Positions 19,306 through 28,438 of a stretch of 64,000 bases of DNA are shown piece by piece. Made by a program: the position numbers and the translations under genes. Source of the stretch: JAFAGX01 sp035622175 (GTDB lineage: Bacteria > Acidobacteriota > Terriglobia > Terriglobales > Acidobacteriaceae); contig DASPVV010000138.1 in NCBI GenBank assembly GCA_035622175.1, forward strand, positions 59,609 through 123,608, read 5' to 3'. Below the pieces are notes generated by a model. The model ran no database searches. It saw nothing but the letters and a program-made list of their open reading frames with translations, and was not told where the DNA came from. Positions within the stretch are counted from its first letter, which is position 1. Each line of letters opens with the position of its first letter.

Positions 19306-22300
19306 TTAGAAGGCCTGGCCCAGTGTGACGAAGTATTGCGTGGCGCCGAGGCCCGGCACGGGATTCAAGTTGCGGCCAAAATCAACGCGAATCGGTCCGA
19401 TCGGAGTAGCATAGCGCAATCCAATTCCTATGGTATTGCTGTAGTCGTTCACGAATTCTTGGAAATTGATTGCGGAGTAGACATTGCCACCGTCATAGAA
19501 GAGCACTCCGCTGAGCGAGTGGATCTTCAGCGGGAAGCGCAGCTCGCTGTTGAAAATGAACAGCTGGTTCCCACCCAGCGGGACGGTGACTTTGACGCAC
19601 CCTTTGGTGCCCGTCAGCACATTGCAGAAGGGTACCACGTGGTAGGGTCCCGCTTCATCGATGGGGAACCCGCGCAACGTCGTCCCCCCGCCGGCGAAGA
19701 ACAATTGACTGGTCGGTACAAAGCTCCCGGCGAACGCTTTGGCCAAACCCAAACGAAAGCTGTTGGCCCATACCAGCCGGTGGACCGGCTGATAGAAGCT
19801 ATATTGCCCAAACAGCCGCACGAAGTTGGCGCTGGAACCGAAGGCAGTCGGCGTGATACCAAGGTTCACCGTTTGGAAGCTTCCGTGGTGGGCATCGAGG
19901 GGATGGTCGCGAGTATCTCGAATGAAGGTTCCCGAAACGGTCGACAGGTGGACGTTGCGGTCACGAGGCTCGACCAGCTCGGGAACTAACAGGTCCGCCA
20001 GGATCGTATGGTTGTAGTCATACCGCAGCTGAATTCTGGTGTTGGTTTGCCGACGCAGGACCCGCTCCAGTTGCAAGGAGCCGTCTGAGAGTTCGGCGGC
20101 GTAAAGGGGATTTTCCGTCGTGTGTTCAAAGGAAAGGGCCGCCAGCGCGGTCCATTGAGTGCGGCGAAGATTCGGAAAAGCATAGGAGGCCAGGGCACGC
20201 TGGTCGAGCCGTGAAGCCAACAGCGAAAGGCTCGCCGTTTCACCCACGCCGCGCATGTTTCGGCGAATAATCTCGAGCGAACCGCGTGGGCTGGCAAAGG
20301 TCTCCTGACTCGGTGCAATTTGGTGATTGGGAATAACTACGGGTGGCAGCCCCGGGACCGCCACCGTCCCCGCGGGGGCGTTGGCACCGCGATGCGAGAC
20401 TTCGAAGCCAAATCCGTAGGTGATATCGGTTCGCTTGGCTTCATGAACCTTGATCAGAGTTTCCTCATCACTCTGGCTCAGGATCGGCTTTCTTGGGCCG
20501 ACGCTGGCCCAATCAAAAATATGCAAATCGTAGAGCCGGCTCTCGGCCTGGAGCAGCTTCTCCTGGCTGAGAGGCTGTTCTCTGGTCAGAGCCCCGGTTT
20601 GCCGCTTGAGCAGGGAAAGTCGGGTACGCTTCTGCCCAAGGTACACGACTTGGCTAATCCGGACTATCTGGTTCTCGGTCACCTGGTAACCGATGTCGAC
20701 TTTGTGTCGCGCCTCCGCATGACGCTTTACCACCGCCTTCACGTCTGCGTTCATGTAGCCGCGATCCAGGTAGGTTGCAGCAATCCGATTACGGTCGGTG
20801 GCTAGTTTCCCAGGAGAGAAAGGAACCCCCGGGCGAAGTTGAAATCCCTGTGAGCCGGCGAGCTGGTTCTGGGGGATGTTCTGGTTGCCTGTGATCGCAA
20901 CCCCATCGACCAGGGTCTGCTCCCCCTCGACAATGTCGAAGGTGACGTCAATCTTCGATCCCTGCTCGGCAACCCTCGGAGTGACCTCGACCTCCTCATA
21001 TCCCACATCGTGATAGACGGCTTCAATGTTCTTGGCGGCGGTTTCGACAAGTTTGTCGCTGTAGGTGCCGCGGCCCCAGATGCGAGCCTTCTGAATCGGG
21101 ATATGAGTTGCCAGCTCGCCGCTCGAAACGTGCCGATTGCCCTGGAAACTGACCCGGCCCACTTTGTGTTTCCTCCCCTTCTCGATTCGATAAGTAAGTG
21201 AAATTCGGTCCGGCTGGCTTTCATAATCGGTGTTAACTTTGACGTTGAAAAATCCTTTCTTTTGAAAATAATCGATAAGATTCTGCTGGCCTTCGCTGAC
21301 CAGATCTTGATCGATCGATCCCTCAGAATAAATCGGAATGAGTTTCTTGGCTTGTTTGCCGGACAGGAATGGCAGTCCCGAAAGCTTCGCCCCGGTGATC
21401 GTCACCTTCACCAAGGGGCCCACCGCGACGCTGTAGGAAATATCAGCCCGATTGGTTTCAGGGTGGTAAATGGGTCGGTTGGCTGTTACTTTGCTGGCCA
21501 GATAGTCCTGTTTGGCAAGAGCGCGCTGGATGAGTTTTCTGGCATCTTCCAGGCGCGAGGGTGTATAACTCTTCCCGGGCTTCAACAGGCCTCCGTTCAA
21601 CCTCGCCAAGAGGGAATTCACCGAATGCATCAGCCGCACAGTTTCCTCTCCGCTGACCCCCTCGAACTTCACCTCACCGATGCGAGCCCGTGAACCGAGC
21701 GTAACGTGAAAGGTCACGTTGGCCAGCTGATTGAGGTCGTCCAGTCGGGTCTCGGAGCGGACCTGCGCCTGAAAATACCCGCTCGTTCGGAACAGGCGCA
21801 GTAAGGCCGCTTCGGCCTCCGGAATCTCCGCTTTATCGAAGGGATCTTGATCGGCAAGATTGGCAACCTGGAGCAAGCGGCTGTATGTGAAGTACTTTGC
21901 CGCTTCTGGAAATTCGATGATTCCGATGTAATATGCCGGTTCCAGGATGAAACTGAGACGCAAGCCGTTGAGGCTGGGGCTTACGTTCACATGGACACCA
22001 GCGAACCTTTCTGTCTTTTCCAAAGCGGCAACACTGGCTTCCACCTTCTTCTCCGAATAGGGCTGATCTGTCTGTTGCTCGACCAGCGATTCAAGAGGCG
22101 CAGTGTCGAGGTGCGGATCGGCAACCAGGTGAATCGCGGTCACGGGTTCGCCTTCGTATGCGGCTTGTGGTCCCCGATCGGACTGTTGGGCAACCACCGT
22201 CGCCAACATGGACAACCAAAGCAGACCCAGCCAGCGCATAGGAGGGGTAACCCGAGGTCTTTCACGCGAAAGGATAGGCTCGGCCAGCCAGAAGCCTGCA

Positions 22301-22353
22301 GCTGTCGATCCACGCAAGAGTCGGATGCTCTCAGATTTCAGAGAGATGTCCAT
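19306..22353 (-). CDS. Omp85 (TamA/BamA-type) outer-membrane assembly protein with multiple POTRA domains
   Basis: About 1016 residues. After a long leader (membrane stretch MRWLGLLWLSMLATVVAQQ) come several POTRA repeats, visible as recurring blocks such as GRKHKVGRVSFQGNRHVSSGEL, VDGVAITGNQNIP and IRISQVVYLGQ, then a C-terminal 16-strand barrel with FFAGGGTTLRGFPIDEAGP (the VRGF/L6 motif) and the terminal aromatic strand LGATQYFVTLGQAF. E. coli TamA is about 577 residues, so this one carries extra POTRAs, more like BamA. The ATG at 22353 has an AAGGA nine bases upstream; an ATG at 22239 starts directly at the signal peptide. It pairs with TamB. Confidence 0.88.
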   Translation of the reverse strand: MDISLKSESIRLLRGSTAAGFWLAEPILSRERPRVTPPMRWLGLLWLSMLATVVAQQSDRGPQAAYEGEPVTAIHLVADPHLDTAPLESLVEQQTDQPYSEKKVEASVAALEKTERFAGVHVNVSPSLNGLRLSFILEPAYYIGIIEFPEAAKYFTYSRLLQVANLADQDPFDKAEIPEAEAALLRLFRTSGYFQAQVRSETRLDDLNQLANVTFHVTLGSRARIGEVKFEGVSGEETVRLMHSVNSLLARLNGGLLKPGKSYTPSRLEDARKLIQRALAKQDYLASKVTANRPIYHPETNRADISYSVAVGPLVKVTITGAKLSGLPFLSGKQAKKLIPIYSEGSIDQDLVSEGQQNLIDYFQKKGFFNVKVNTDYESQPDRISLTYRIEKGRKHKVGRVSFQGNRHVSSGELATHIPIQKARIWGRGTYSDKLVETAAKNIEAVYHDVGYEEVEVTPRVAEQGSKIDVTFDIVEGEQTLVDGVAITGNQNIPQNQLAGSQGFQLRPGVPFSPGKLATDRNRIAATYLDRGYMNADVKAVVKRHAEARHKVDIGYQVTENQIVRISQVVYLGQKRTRLSLLKRQTGALTREQPLSQEKLLQAESRLYDLHIFDWASVGPRKPILSQSDEETLIKVHEAKRTDITYGFGFEVSHRGANAPAGTVAVPGLPPVVIPNHQIAPSQETFASPRGSLEIIRRNMRGVGETASLSLLASRLDQRALASYAFPNLRRTQWTALAALSFEHTTENPLYAAELSDGSLQLERVLRRQTNTRIQLRYDYNHTILADLLVPELVEPRDRNVHLSTVSGTFIRDTRDHPLDAHHGSFQTVNLGITPTAFGSSANFVRLFGQYSFYQPVHRLVWANSFRLGLAKAFAGSFVPTSQLFFAGGGTTLRGFPIDEAGPYHVVPFCNVLTGTKGCVKVTVPLGGNQLFIFNSELRFPLKIHSLSGVLFYDGGNVYSAINFQEFVNDYSNTIGIGLRYATPIGPIRVDFGRNLNPVPGLGATQYFVTLGQAF

Positions 22354-23284
22354 TCGATTCCTTATCCAAGATGCGATTCTAAGACAAACCTTGCCAGACA
22401 CACGTTCCCTCTCTCGACCTGCGTCGAAGATCGGCCGGATCCTCACCATGCGCGGCGGACGCTATGCTCGTTCCGGGAGTTGAAGGAGTTCGAGAACAGC
22501 CGCCAGGAGGCTCTATGCCTCAGGACGCGCCGCTCAATTCGAAGACGAGGGGGGCAGGTCAAGTTCTAGTATCGCCTGAGGTTCGGACATGCAAGGCCAA
22601 GCCTTTGGTCTTGAACCGTGTGGATAAAACCAGTTCCGTTCGGAGTGCTTGGCGATTGCGGTTGAGCCCGAAGAGCCTGCGGATCCCTGCTGCCTCGGCG
22701 GAGCACCTTCTCGCCTTCACCCCTAAAGTCGCTGGCGACAACCCTAATTCTCGAAACCAGGAAAATTAGTCAATGGGTTGATTTTTCACTCCATGTGAGT
22801 GGCGCGTCAACCGCTTCAACTCATGATAATTCCTGCTCGTGGTTCTCCGTCGTTAGGATTGGGCAACTGGGCGCTTTACCACGAAGTGGTACTCGAAAAA
22901 ACTCCTATTTCGTGATGCGCGGGGGATTGTGATTTTGGCAAATTGACTCATGCCGAAAGCAGAGCTAAAGGTTCCGAATGCATCTCCCGAACCAACTCTG
23001 GTTATGAATCTCGAACCCCAGAATCCGGGGCGCTCTGGTTCCTGGCACGACATCATCACTTGGTACATCGTCGCCAACCATCATCGGACGGTTCATCCCC
23101 AACCTCGAACGCTCCGTGGCGAAGCCTATGGGTGCAGCCACCCGCGCTGTCGACAGCAGCCACGTAGCAAAACGTCCAGTCCCGCTGAACAGTTATAGGG
23201 TTGATGACTCTTGGCAGCACACTTCTTCCCCGATGTACCACCCCGCGATCGAAGGTGTGGCTAGGGCCATCCGCGTTCCCTTCG
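22354..23284. other. 930-base region without a recognised gene
   Basis: The stretch lies upstream of the Omp85 gene and downstream of the sigma factor gene. Short open frames exist on both strands, for example an 82-codon plus-strand frame at 22950-23198, but none has a clear Shine-Dalgarno sequence or a family resemblance. Several TTG- and CAT-rich patches give it lower GC than the coding regions around it. I see no tRNA, repeat or terminator. Confidence 0.5.
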
Positions 23285-24046
23285 TTAGAATGGAGTTGCG
23301 AGGAAAGTCGAACACGGTGGAGCGACCGGGGGACAGCGTTGGCCGGTAGGCTCCTGATCCCAATGATCGATGGCCTCTCTCCCGCCCGAGTTTTGCCTCA
23401 GGCGTGAAGCCGCGAGCTGGAGGCGACAAACCTTCGGTTGCTTTTTCGGCTCGTGGGCGGCGGCGGACCGCGCATCTCTGAGCAGCTCCCGGACTCGCAG
23501 CTTGGCTTTGTGCAGCTGGGATTTCGAGTTGCCCACGGAGCAGTCCAGCAATTCTGCGATTTCCTGGTGCTCATAGCCTTCCACTTCATGGAGGAGGAAA
23601 ATTGTGCGATAGCCAGTGGGCAGTTCCCGAATGGCCCTCGCCAGAGCAATACGGTCGATCGATCCCGCCAGGCGACCGTCCGTACTCCCGTATTCACGCC
23701 GCACCGATTTGGCGTCCTGATCGCACGGCTCGTCGAGCGAAATCTGGTGCGGAGTTCTTTTGCGGAAGTGCATCAGGACGGTGTTAACCGCGACGCGATA
23801 AAGCCAGGTCGAAAGGGTTGAGTGTCCGCGGAAAGTTGCGAGTTTACGAAAGACCTGCAGGAAGGCGTCTTGGGTCAGATCTTCGGCTTCTGCCGTGTTG
23901 TTGGTCATGCGTAGGCAGACCGAGTAAACTCTCGCCTTGTGGGCGCGGAATAAGGATGCGAATGCGTCGGCATCGCCCCGCTGGGCCCGTCTTACCAAGT
24001 CACGGTCTGAGTCTAAACAAACGGTGGTATCAGCGTCGTGGCTCAC
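23285..24046 (-). CDS. ECF-type RNA polymerase sigma factor with unusual C-terminal tail
   Basis: About 253 residues. Sigma region 2 is RAHKARVYSVCLRMTNNTAEAEDLTQDAFLQVFRKLATFRGHSTLSTWLYRVAVNTVLMHFRKR and region 4 is IRELPTGYRTIFLLHEVEGYEHQEIAELLDCSVGNSKSQLHKAKLRVRELL, so it is a transcription initiation factor for a stress or envelope regulon. The ATG at 24052 directly abuts AAAGGAG, leaving no spacing, so I take the GTG at 24046 (six bases from AGGAG). About 60 residues after region 4 look like random read-through. No zinc-finger anti-sigma gene follows, unlike the usual acidobacterial arrangement. Confidence 0.88.
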   Translation of the reverse strand: MSHDADTTVCLDSDRDLVRRAQRGDADAFASLFRAHKARVYSVCLRMTNNTAEAEDLTQDAFLQVFRKLATFRGHSTLSTWLYRVAVNTVLMHFRKRTPHQISLDEPCDQDAKSVRREYGSTDGRLAGSIDRIALARAIRELPTGYRTIFLLHEVEGYEHQEIAELLDCSVGNSKSQLHKAKLRVRELLRDARSAAAHEPKKQPKVCRLQLAASRLRQNSGGREAIDHWDQEPTGQRCPPVAPPCSTFLATPF

Positions 24047-24587
24047 TGGCATCTCCTTTCAACATCAGGCAAGAAGCAGACGCGTGGTCTGGTCTTCTCA
24101 GCTTGAGGGTAGTATCGCGTTGGCAACCGAAACTATCCGGTGCGCCCTGTATGCGACTCGGTAAGTTGCTGTACTAGATTGACTTCAGCGAAGTGCAGAA
24201 AAAGGGAAGTGAGCTGCGAAAATTAGACTCTGTCACGCCGCGCAGGCTACAGAATGGTTCCTTGGAAAAGTACAGTGTTGGCAGGATTGTTCGATTCCCG
24301 CTCTCGAGCCTAAGCTCGCAGCATGCAAGTTGCCCGCAAAATACCTTCCCGTTTGAGCAGGCGCCGGGTCCTCAATCGATTTGAGCCGGCTCCTGCTTCT
24401 CGCCACGGTTTCCAGTGAATGGACATCGCGGAATCATCGACAGGCCCGAAATTGGAGGCTAGGTCGAACCGAATGGAGAACCGCCACGGTCAGCAACCAG
24501 GACGTCACTCGGCTTTCGGTAGACGAGCGCTGAGTGAAACGATGCTCGAGAATGGGTTTTTCGCAGCCACCCGCTGTTCGGCGTTTC
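24047..24587. other. 540-base intergenic region, nothing recognised
   Basis: This stretch separates the response regulator (ending at 24588) from the sigma factor. No open frame in it shows a family resemblance, and I see no repeat, tRNA or clear terminator. It should hold the promoter of the sigma factor gene. Confidence 0.5.
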
Positions 24588-25271
24588 CTATTGCCGCGTT
24601 TCCACTTCCGCTTGCACCACGTGCACAATATTATTGCGCACCGCATAGAGCACCAGGTCGCTGACCGAGTGGAGTTGCAACTTACGCATGATATTGGAGC
24701 GATGGGTCTCTGCCGTCTTGACGCTCAAGCCCAAAACCACCGCCACTTCTTTGGTGCTCTTTCCTTCGGCCAGCAATTGAACGATTTCGCGTTCGCGCGG
24801 CGTGAGGCGGTTGCGTCCTGCGCTCGCCGGAACCGGGCCGGTTCCGTTCCTCAGGTACCCTTCAAGAACCATGGCCGCGACTTTGGAGGTGAAGTAAGTC
24901 TTGTCACGTCGGAGGGCTTCGACCGCAGCCACCAGGTCACGGGCGGCGTCGGATTTCAGGAGAAATCCTCGCGCCCCTGCGTTCAAGACGTCTCGCACCA
25001 CTTGATCGGAATCGTGCAACGTAAGAATCAGCACCCTTGCTTGAGGATTCAGCTTCAGAATTTGGCGGGTGGCCTCCAGCCCGTTCAAACTGGGCATGCC
25101 GATATCGAGAATGAGCACGTCGGGTCTTAATTCCCGGGTCTTCTCTACTGCCTCCCGGCCATCCCCTGCCTCACCACAGACCTCCCAGTTCGGCTGCTGC
25201 TGCAACAACGCCACCAAACCCTTGCGGACAACCTCGTGGTCGTCCGCGACCAAGATCCGAAAAGTTGCCAC
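24588..25271 (-). CDS. NarL/FixJ-family response regulator
   Basis: 227 residues. Receiver domain 1-125: acidic pair D10-D11, phospho-acceptor D56 in LILDIGMP, and the conserved lysine in FLLKSD. The C-terminal LuxR-type helix-turn-helix is NRLTPREREIVQLLAEGKSTKEVAVVLGLSVKTAETHRSNIMRKL. It acts as a DNA-binding regulator after phosphorylation. No sensor kinase gene is adjacent, so it is an orphan here. The start fits the receiver's first strand (MATFRILVADDH). Confidence 0.92.
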   Translation of the reverse strand: MATFRILVADDHEVVRKGLVALLQQQPNWEVCGEAGDGREAVEKTRELRPDVLILDIGMPSLNGLEATRQILKLNPQARVLILTLHDSDQVVRDVLNAGARGFLLKSDAARDLVAAVEALRRDKTYFTSKVAAMVLEGYLRNGTGPVPASAGRNRLTPREREIVQLLAEGKSTKEVAVVLGLSVKTAETHRSNIMRKLQLHSVSDLVLYAVRNNIVHVVQAEVETRQ

Positions 25272-25455
25272 AGAACACCTCCCTAGAACCTACCGGGTCT
25301 CAAACTCTTGCTGAAAACCGCGCGCCAAAGCCCATTGAAACCGAGAGCATCGAACCAGCTTGTGCACCGCGGCTGCCAAACTGAAAATGCCGCAAATTCA
25401 ATCAGGTCCAGTGCTATGGATGTAATTCTTACTCCCGCGGTCCTTTGCAACCTGC

Positions 25456-25761
25456 TCAGCAGTTGTTGGCTTCCCTCAGTCGCCCGCCCCCAAATGGCAA
25501 GCCTTCGAATTCTGTCGCGTCAATCTGTATGGGCAAGATCTTTAATCCGCTGGCGGGGTCGAGCACCAGACGAAAACTAGCTGCACAATCGAGACATAAC
25601 CAGAATTGAGCGGTTTGCGTGCTCGGTTTCTCGTCGAATGGCCCGCCGCTTTCGTCGCTGGCGGAAATGGAAATGGATACGACTTCAAACTGAAACAGGC
25701 GGCCTTCAGCATAGGAGTGCAACGCACTGCCGCAGTTGGGATTGACGCAATGAGCGAACAT
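25456..25761 (-). CDS. Small zinc-ribbon-like hypothetical protein
   Basis: 101 residues from MFAHCVNPNCGSALHSYAEGRLFQFEVVS, with a second cysteine pair in FWLCLDCAASFRLV. The two CxxxxC/CxxC knuckles suggest one bound zinc. Small proteins of this shape recur in Acidobacteria with no known function. The ATG at 25761 has AGAGG seven bases upstream; the only further start in frame is a TTG at 25779. Confidence 0.7.
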   Translation of the reverse strand: MFAHCVNPNCGSALHSYAEGRLFQFEVVSISISASDESGGPFDEKPSTQTAQFWLCLDCAASFRLVLDPASGLKILPIQIDATEFEGLPFGGGRLREANNC

Positions 25762-26181
25762 TGCTACCTCTGGGCCCAATGCCTCGGGCGTGACCTTACA
25801 GCGTTTGCACTAGCCTGCCAATACAGTGTGTACTGTAGCTGATTCGCGCACACCTACCTTTTTCCTTTGGATGCTTCCCGCCAGCGGAAAGCATCACGAA
25901 GGCACTCAGAAACCAGAAGACAACCAAAGCAGCCGCCCGCGCTCCATCCCAGCTGATTCTGCCTGCGACGGGGCTGCGGTAGCTCGCCCCGCCCTCCACC
26001 TGTGGAAAAAGGCACCTCATGCCGTGTTCAGAGAGGTACAGGGGGGAGCAAATTTCCCCGGCTAGCGGACCCTCCCGCAAGGCAGGCGGACAATGTAATA
26101 ATTCTGTAAACAACTGGTTTCGCTGGAGCGACGAGTCCACGCCTGTGCGGTGCGCATTGACAATTCTCCTCGCAGATCTTA
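25762..26181. other. 420-base intergenic region with one doubtful membrane ORF
   Basis: Divergent spacer between the zinc-ribbon gene and the DUF2252 gene, so it should contain promoters for both. A minus-strand frame ending at 25796 includes a hydrophobic stretch (GARAAALVVFWFLSAFVMLSAGG) but lacks a Shine-Dalgarno sequence. I do not call it a gene. Confidence 0.45.
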
Positions 26182-27288
26182 ATGTCGAGCCCGGCTCGAA
26201 TGGACATTGTCAAGGCAACCCATGACTTCGAACAATGGATGGGCCACTACATTACTCTGGTCAGATCCGACCTGAATCTCAAACATCAACGCATGGCGGA
26301 TTCGCCGTTTTTCTTCTTGCGGGCTACCTTTTACCGCTGGATCCAACTTTGGCCAACGATCTGTCAAGATTTGTCAAAGGCGCCGAGAGTCCTTGCCGTT
26401 GGTGATCTTCACATAGAGAATTTCGGAACCTGGCGCGACATCGAAGGCCGTCTCGTCTGGGGGGTTAACGACTTTGATGAAGTCGCGGTCCTGCCCTACA
26501 CCATCGATCTTGTACGTCTGGCGACCAGCGCCATGCTGGCGAGCGAAGAAGGCCGCCTCGCGCTGAAGATCAAAGACACCTGTGACGCCATTCTTAGCGG
26601 GTATCGGGAAGAAGTCCTCAACGGTGGCCGTCCGTTTGTACTGGAAGAAGAAAACACCTGGCTTCGCAAGATCGCCGTCAACAAGTTGCGGGACCCGGTT
26701 CATTTTTGGGAGAAGTTGGGCAGCCTGCCGAGATGGGACGGCCGCATTCCTGCCGCTGCCAAGCAGGCCCTCGAGTGTCTCTTGCCAGAACCCGGCTTGG
26801 CCTACAAGGTCTTCCGCCGAATCGCTGGTTTGGGGAGTTTGGGGCATGCTCGCTTGGTGGCTATCGCAGAGATGCACGGTGGCCGAATTGCCCGGGAAGC
26901 CAAAGCCCTCCTGCCCTCGGCCCTCTATTGGGCGACCCAAAAGAGGGCTCCAGACAGGCTGCTTTATGAGACGATCATCACTTCCGCAGTTCGCTGTCCC
27001 GATCCTTATGTACGCTTGTGTGGAAGCTGGGTCGTCCGTCGTTTATCACCCCACTGCGGTCGCATTGAGCTAGGTGTATTACCTCGCGATCGAGACGAAC
27101 TGCGACTCCTCCATGCCATGGGCCGGGAAACTGCGAACATCCACTTGGGCAGCCGGAAGCAATCTCGCCAAATTCGCCGGCATCTCGCTCAGGCACCGCC
27201 AAATTTCCTGGCTTTGGCGGTCAAGGACATGGCAGAAAAGGTGCGCAAGGATTGGCGCGATTGGAAGGAGGCACGGGCAAAAGCCTGA
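26182..27288 (+). CDS. DUF2252 family protein (kinase-like fold)
   Basis: 368 residues. The blocks VLAVGDLHIENFGTWRD and WGVNDFDEVAVLPYTIDLVRLATSA are the signature of DUF2252, where GDLHxENFG and NDFDE resemble the catalytic loop and metal-binding DFD of aminoglycoside-kinase-like folds. Such proteins are cytosolic and their substrate is unknown. No membrane segment or signal is present. The two genes that follow on the same strand (amidinotransferase-fold, ketoacyl synthase) are spaced by 185 and 143 bases, so co-transcription is possible but not shown. Confidence 0.85.
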   Translation: MSSPARMDIVKATHDFEQWMGHYITLVRSDLNLKHQRMADSPFFFLRATFYRWIQLWPTICQDLSKAPRVLAVGDLHIENFGTWRDIEGRLVWGVNDFDEVAVLPYTIDLVRLATSAMLASEEGRLALKIKDTCDAILSGYREEVLNGGRPFVLEEENTWLRKIAVNKLRDPVHFWEKLGSLPRWDGRIPAAAKQALECLLPEPGLAYKVFRRIAGLGSLGHARLVAIAEMHGGRIAREAKALLPSALYWATQKRAPDRLLYETIITSAVRCPDPYVRLCGSWVVRRLSPHCGRIELGVLPRDRDELRLLHAMGRETANIHLGSRKQSRQIRRHLAQAPPNFLALAVKDMAEKVRKDWRDWKEARAKA

Positions 27289-27473
27289 CCAGGAGCGGGG
27301 ACAAACGGCGTAAGGGGGCCGCGAAGGTACAACCTGAACCACGTTATAAACGCGGAACTTAGGGGGTGCGCCCGCGGGTCGAGAATGCGCCTTCCCAGCC
27401 TTGCTAGAGCCACCTGGCCCTGCTCGGCCGGCGACTAGCCAGCCGAACGCGCCAAACGCTATCATCAAACCGC

Positions 27474-28295
27474 ATGCCCAAGACCGTCCTCATGTGCCCG
27501 CCAGCCTTCTTTGATGTCCGCGAGCCAAAGAATCCCTTCATGGGTGTTCCCATCGATCGAGTCCGAGCCCAGCGCCAGTGGGAGAGCTTGCGCCGTTCGT
27601 TGGAAGATGCTGGCCTAAAGGTCGAGTTGATTGATCCGGTGCAAGATCTGGATGACATGGTGTTTGCAGCCAACCAGGTCTTTGTAGGCGAAGCTTCGGC
27701 GTTGGGCCGATTCATCGTTCCCAGCCGCATGCGATATGCTTCGCGGCAGCTCGAGGTAGCTTTTTATGTGGAGTGGTTTCGTCAGCGCGCGTACCACATC
27801 ATCGACCTGGATCTCGGGGACGAATATCTGGAGGGACACGGCGATCTGCTTTGGCACCCCGACCGCTCTCGCATTTGGGCAGGGTACGGCTTCCGTTCCA
27901 CGCGCGGGGGGGTGGAGAAGTTTAGGGCGGCAATGGACAAGTTAGGTTTCCCGGTCACGTTGCTCGAGCTGGTCGACCAATACTGCTACCACCTCGATAC
28001 CTGCCTTTGCCCGCTTAGCAGCCAATCGGCACTGATCTATCCGGGAGCCTTCTCGCCGGCCTCCTCGGTGGCGGTTCGTCGAGGATTCTCGCGCGTCCAC
28101 GAACTCAGCCGCGACGAGGCGCTGGAGTTCATGGGTAACGGCATCGCGGTACACGGACGCTTCATTACTCCCCGCCTCAGTCGACATCTTTCCCAGATTC
28201 TCGGCGAGGAAGGCTTGGTCCCGGTGGTCGTCGAAACCTCCGAGTTCGAAAAATCCGGCGGCAGCGTATTCTGCATGAAAACGTTCATCGATTAA
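27474..28295 (+). CDS. Amidinotransferase / dimethylarginine dimethylaminohydrolase-fold protein
   Basis: 273 residues of the five-bladed pentein (GME) fold. The N-terminal DDMVFAANQVFVGE corresponds to the substrate-binding strand, EGHGD (120-124) holds the acidic residue, H173 is in YCYHLDTCLC, and the nucleophile is C267 in EKSGGSVFCMKTFID. That order (E/D, H, C) fits hydrolases or transferases acting on guanidino groups, such as DDAH or citrulline-forming enzymes. The specificity cannot be read out. All catalytic positions are present, so it should be active. Confidence 0.85.
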   Translation: MPKTVLMCPPAFFDVREPKNPFMGVPIDRVRAQRQWESLRRSLEDAGLKVELIDPVQDLDDMVFAANQVFVGEASALGRFIVPSRMRYASRQLEVAFYVEWFRQRAYHIIDLDLGDEYLEGHGDLLWHPDRSRIWAGYGFRSTRGGVEKFRAAMDKLGFPVTLLELVDQYCYHLDTCLCPLSSQSALIYPGAFSPASSVAVRRGFSRVHELSRDEALEFMGNGIAVHGRFITPRLSRHLSQILGEEGLVPVVVETSEFEKSGGSVFCMKTFID

Positions 28296-28438
28296 CCAGG
28301 GTTGCGAGAATGACCCAACGAGGGCGCGTGGGCTCCACTTTTCGGCCGGGGCGCCAATCGGCGCGTGCGCCAAGGCCCCAACCTGACGGGCCGGGCTCAT
28401 TCCGGGCCTTTGCTTGCTAGACTTGAGGGGGAGCAATT

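Noticed and set aside
22950..23198. 82-codon plus-strand frame
   Set aside because: No Shine-Dalgarno sequence, no homologue recognised and the composition looks random.
25796..26140. Minus-strand frame with a hydrophobic segment
   Set aside because: No ribosome site and the remainder of the text is not protein-like; kept only as a remark in the gap entry.
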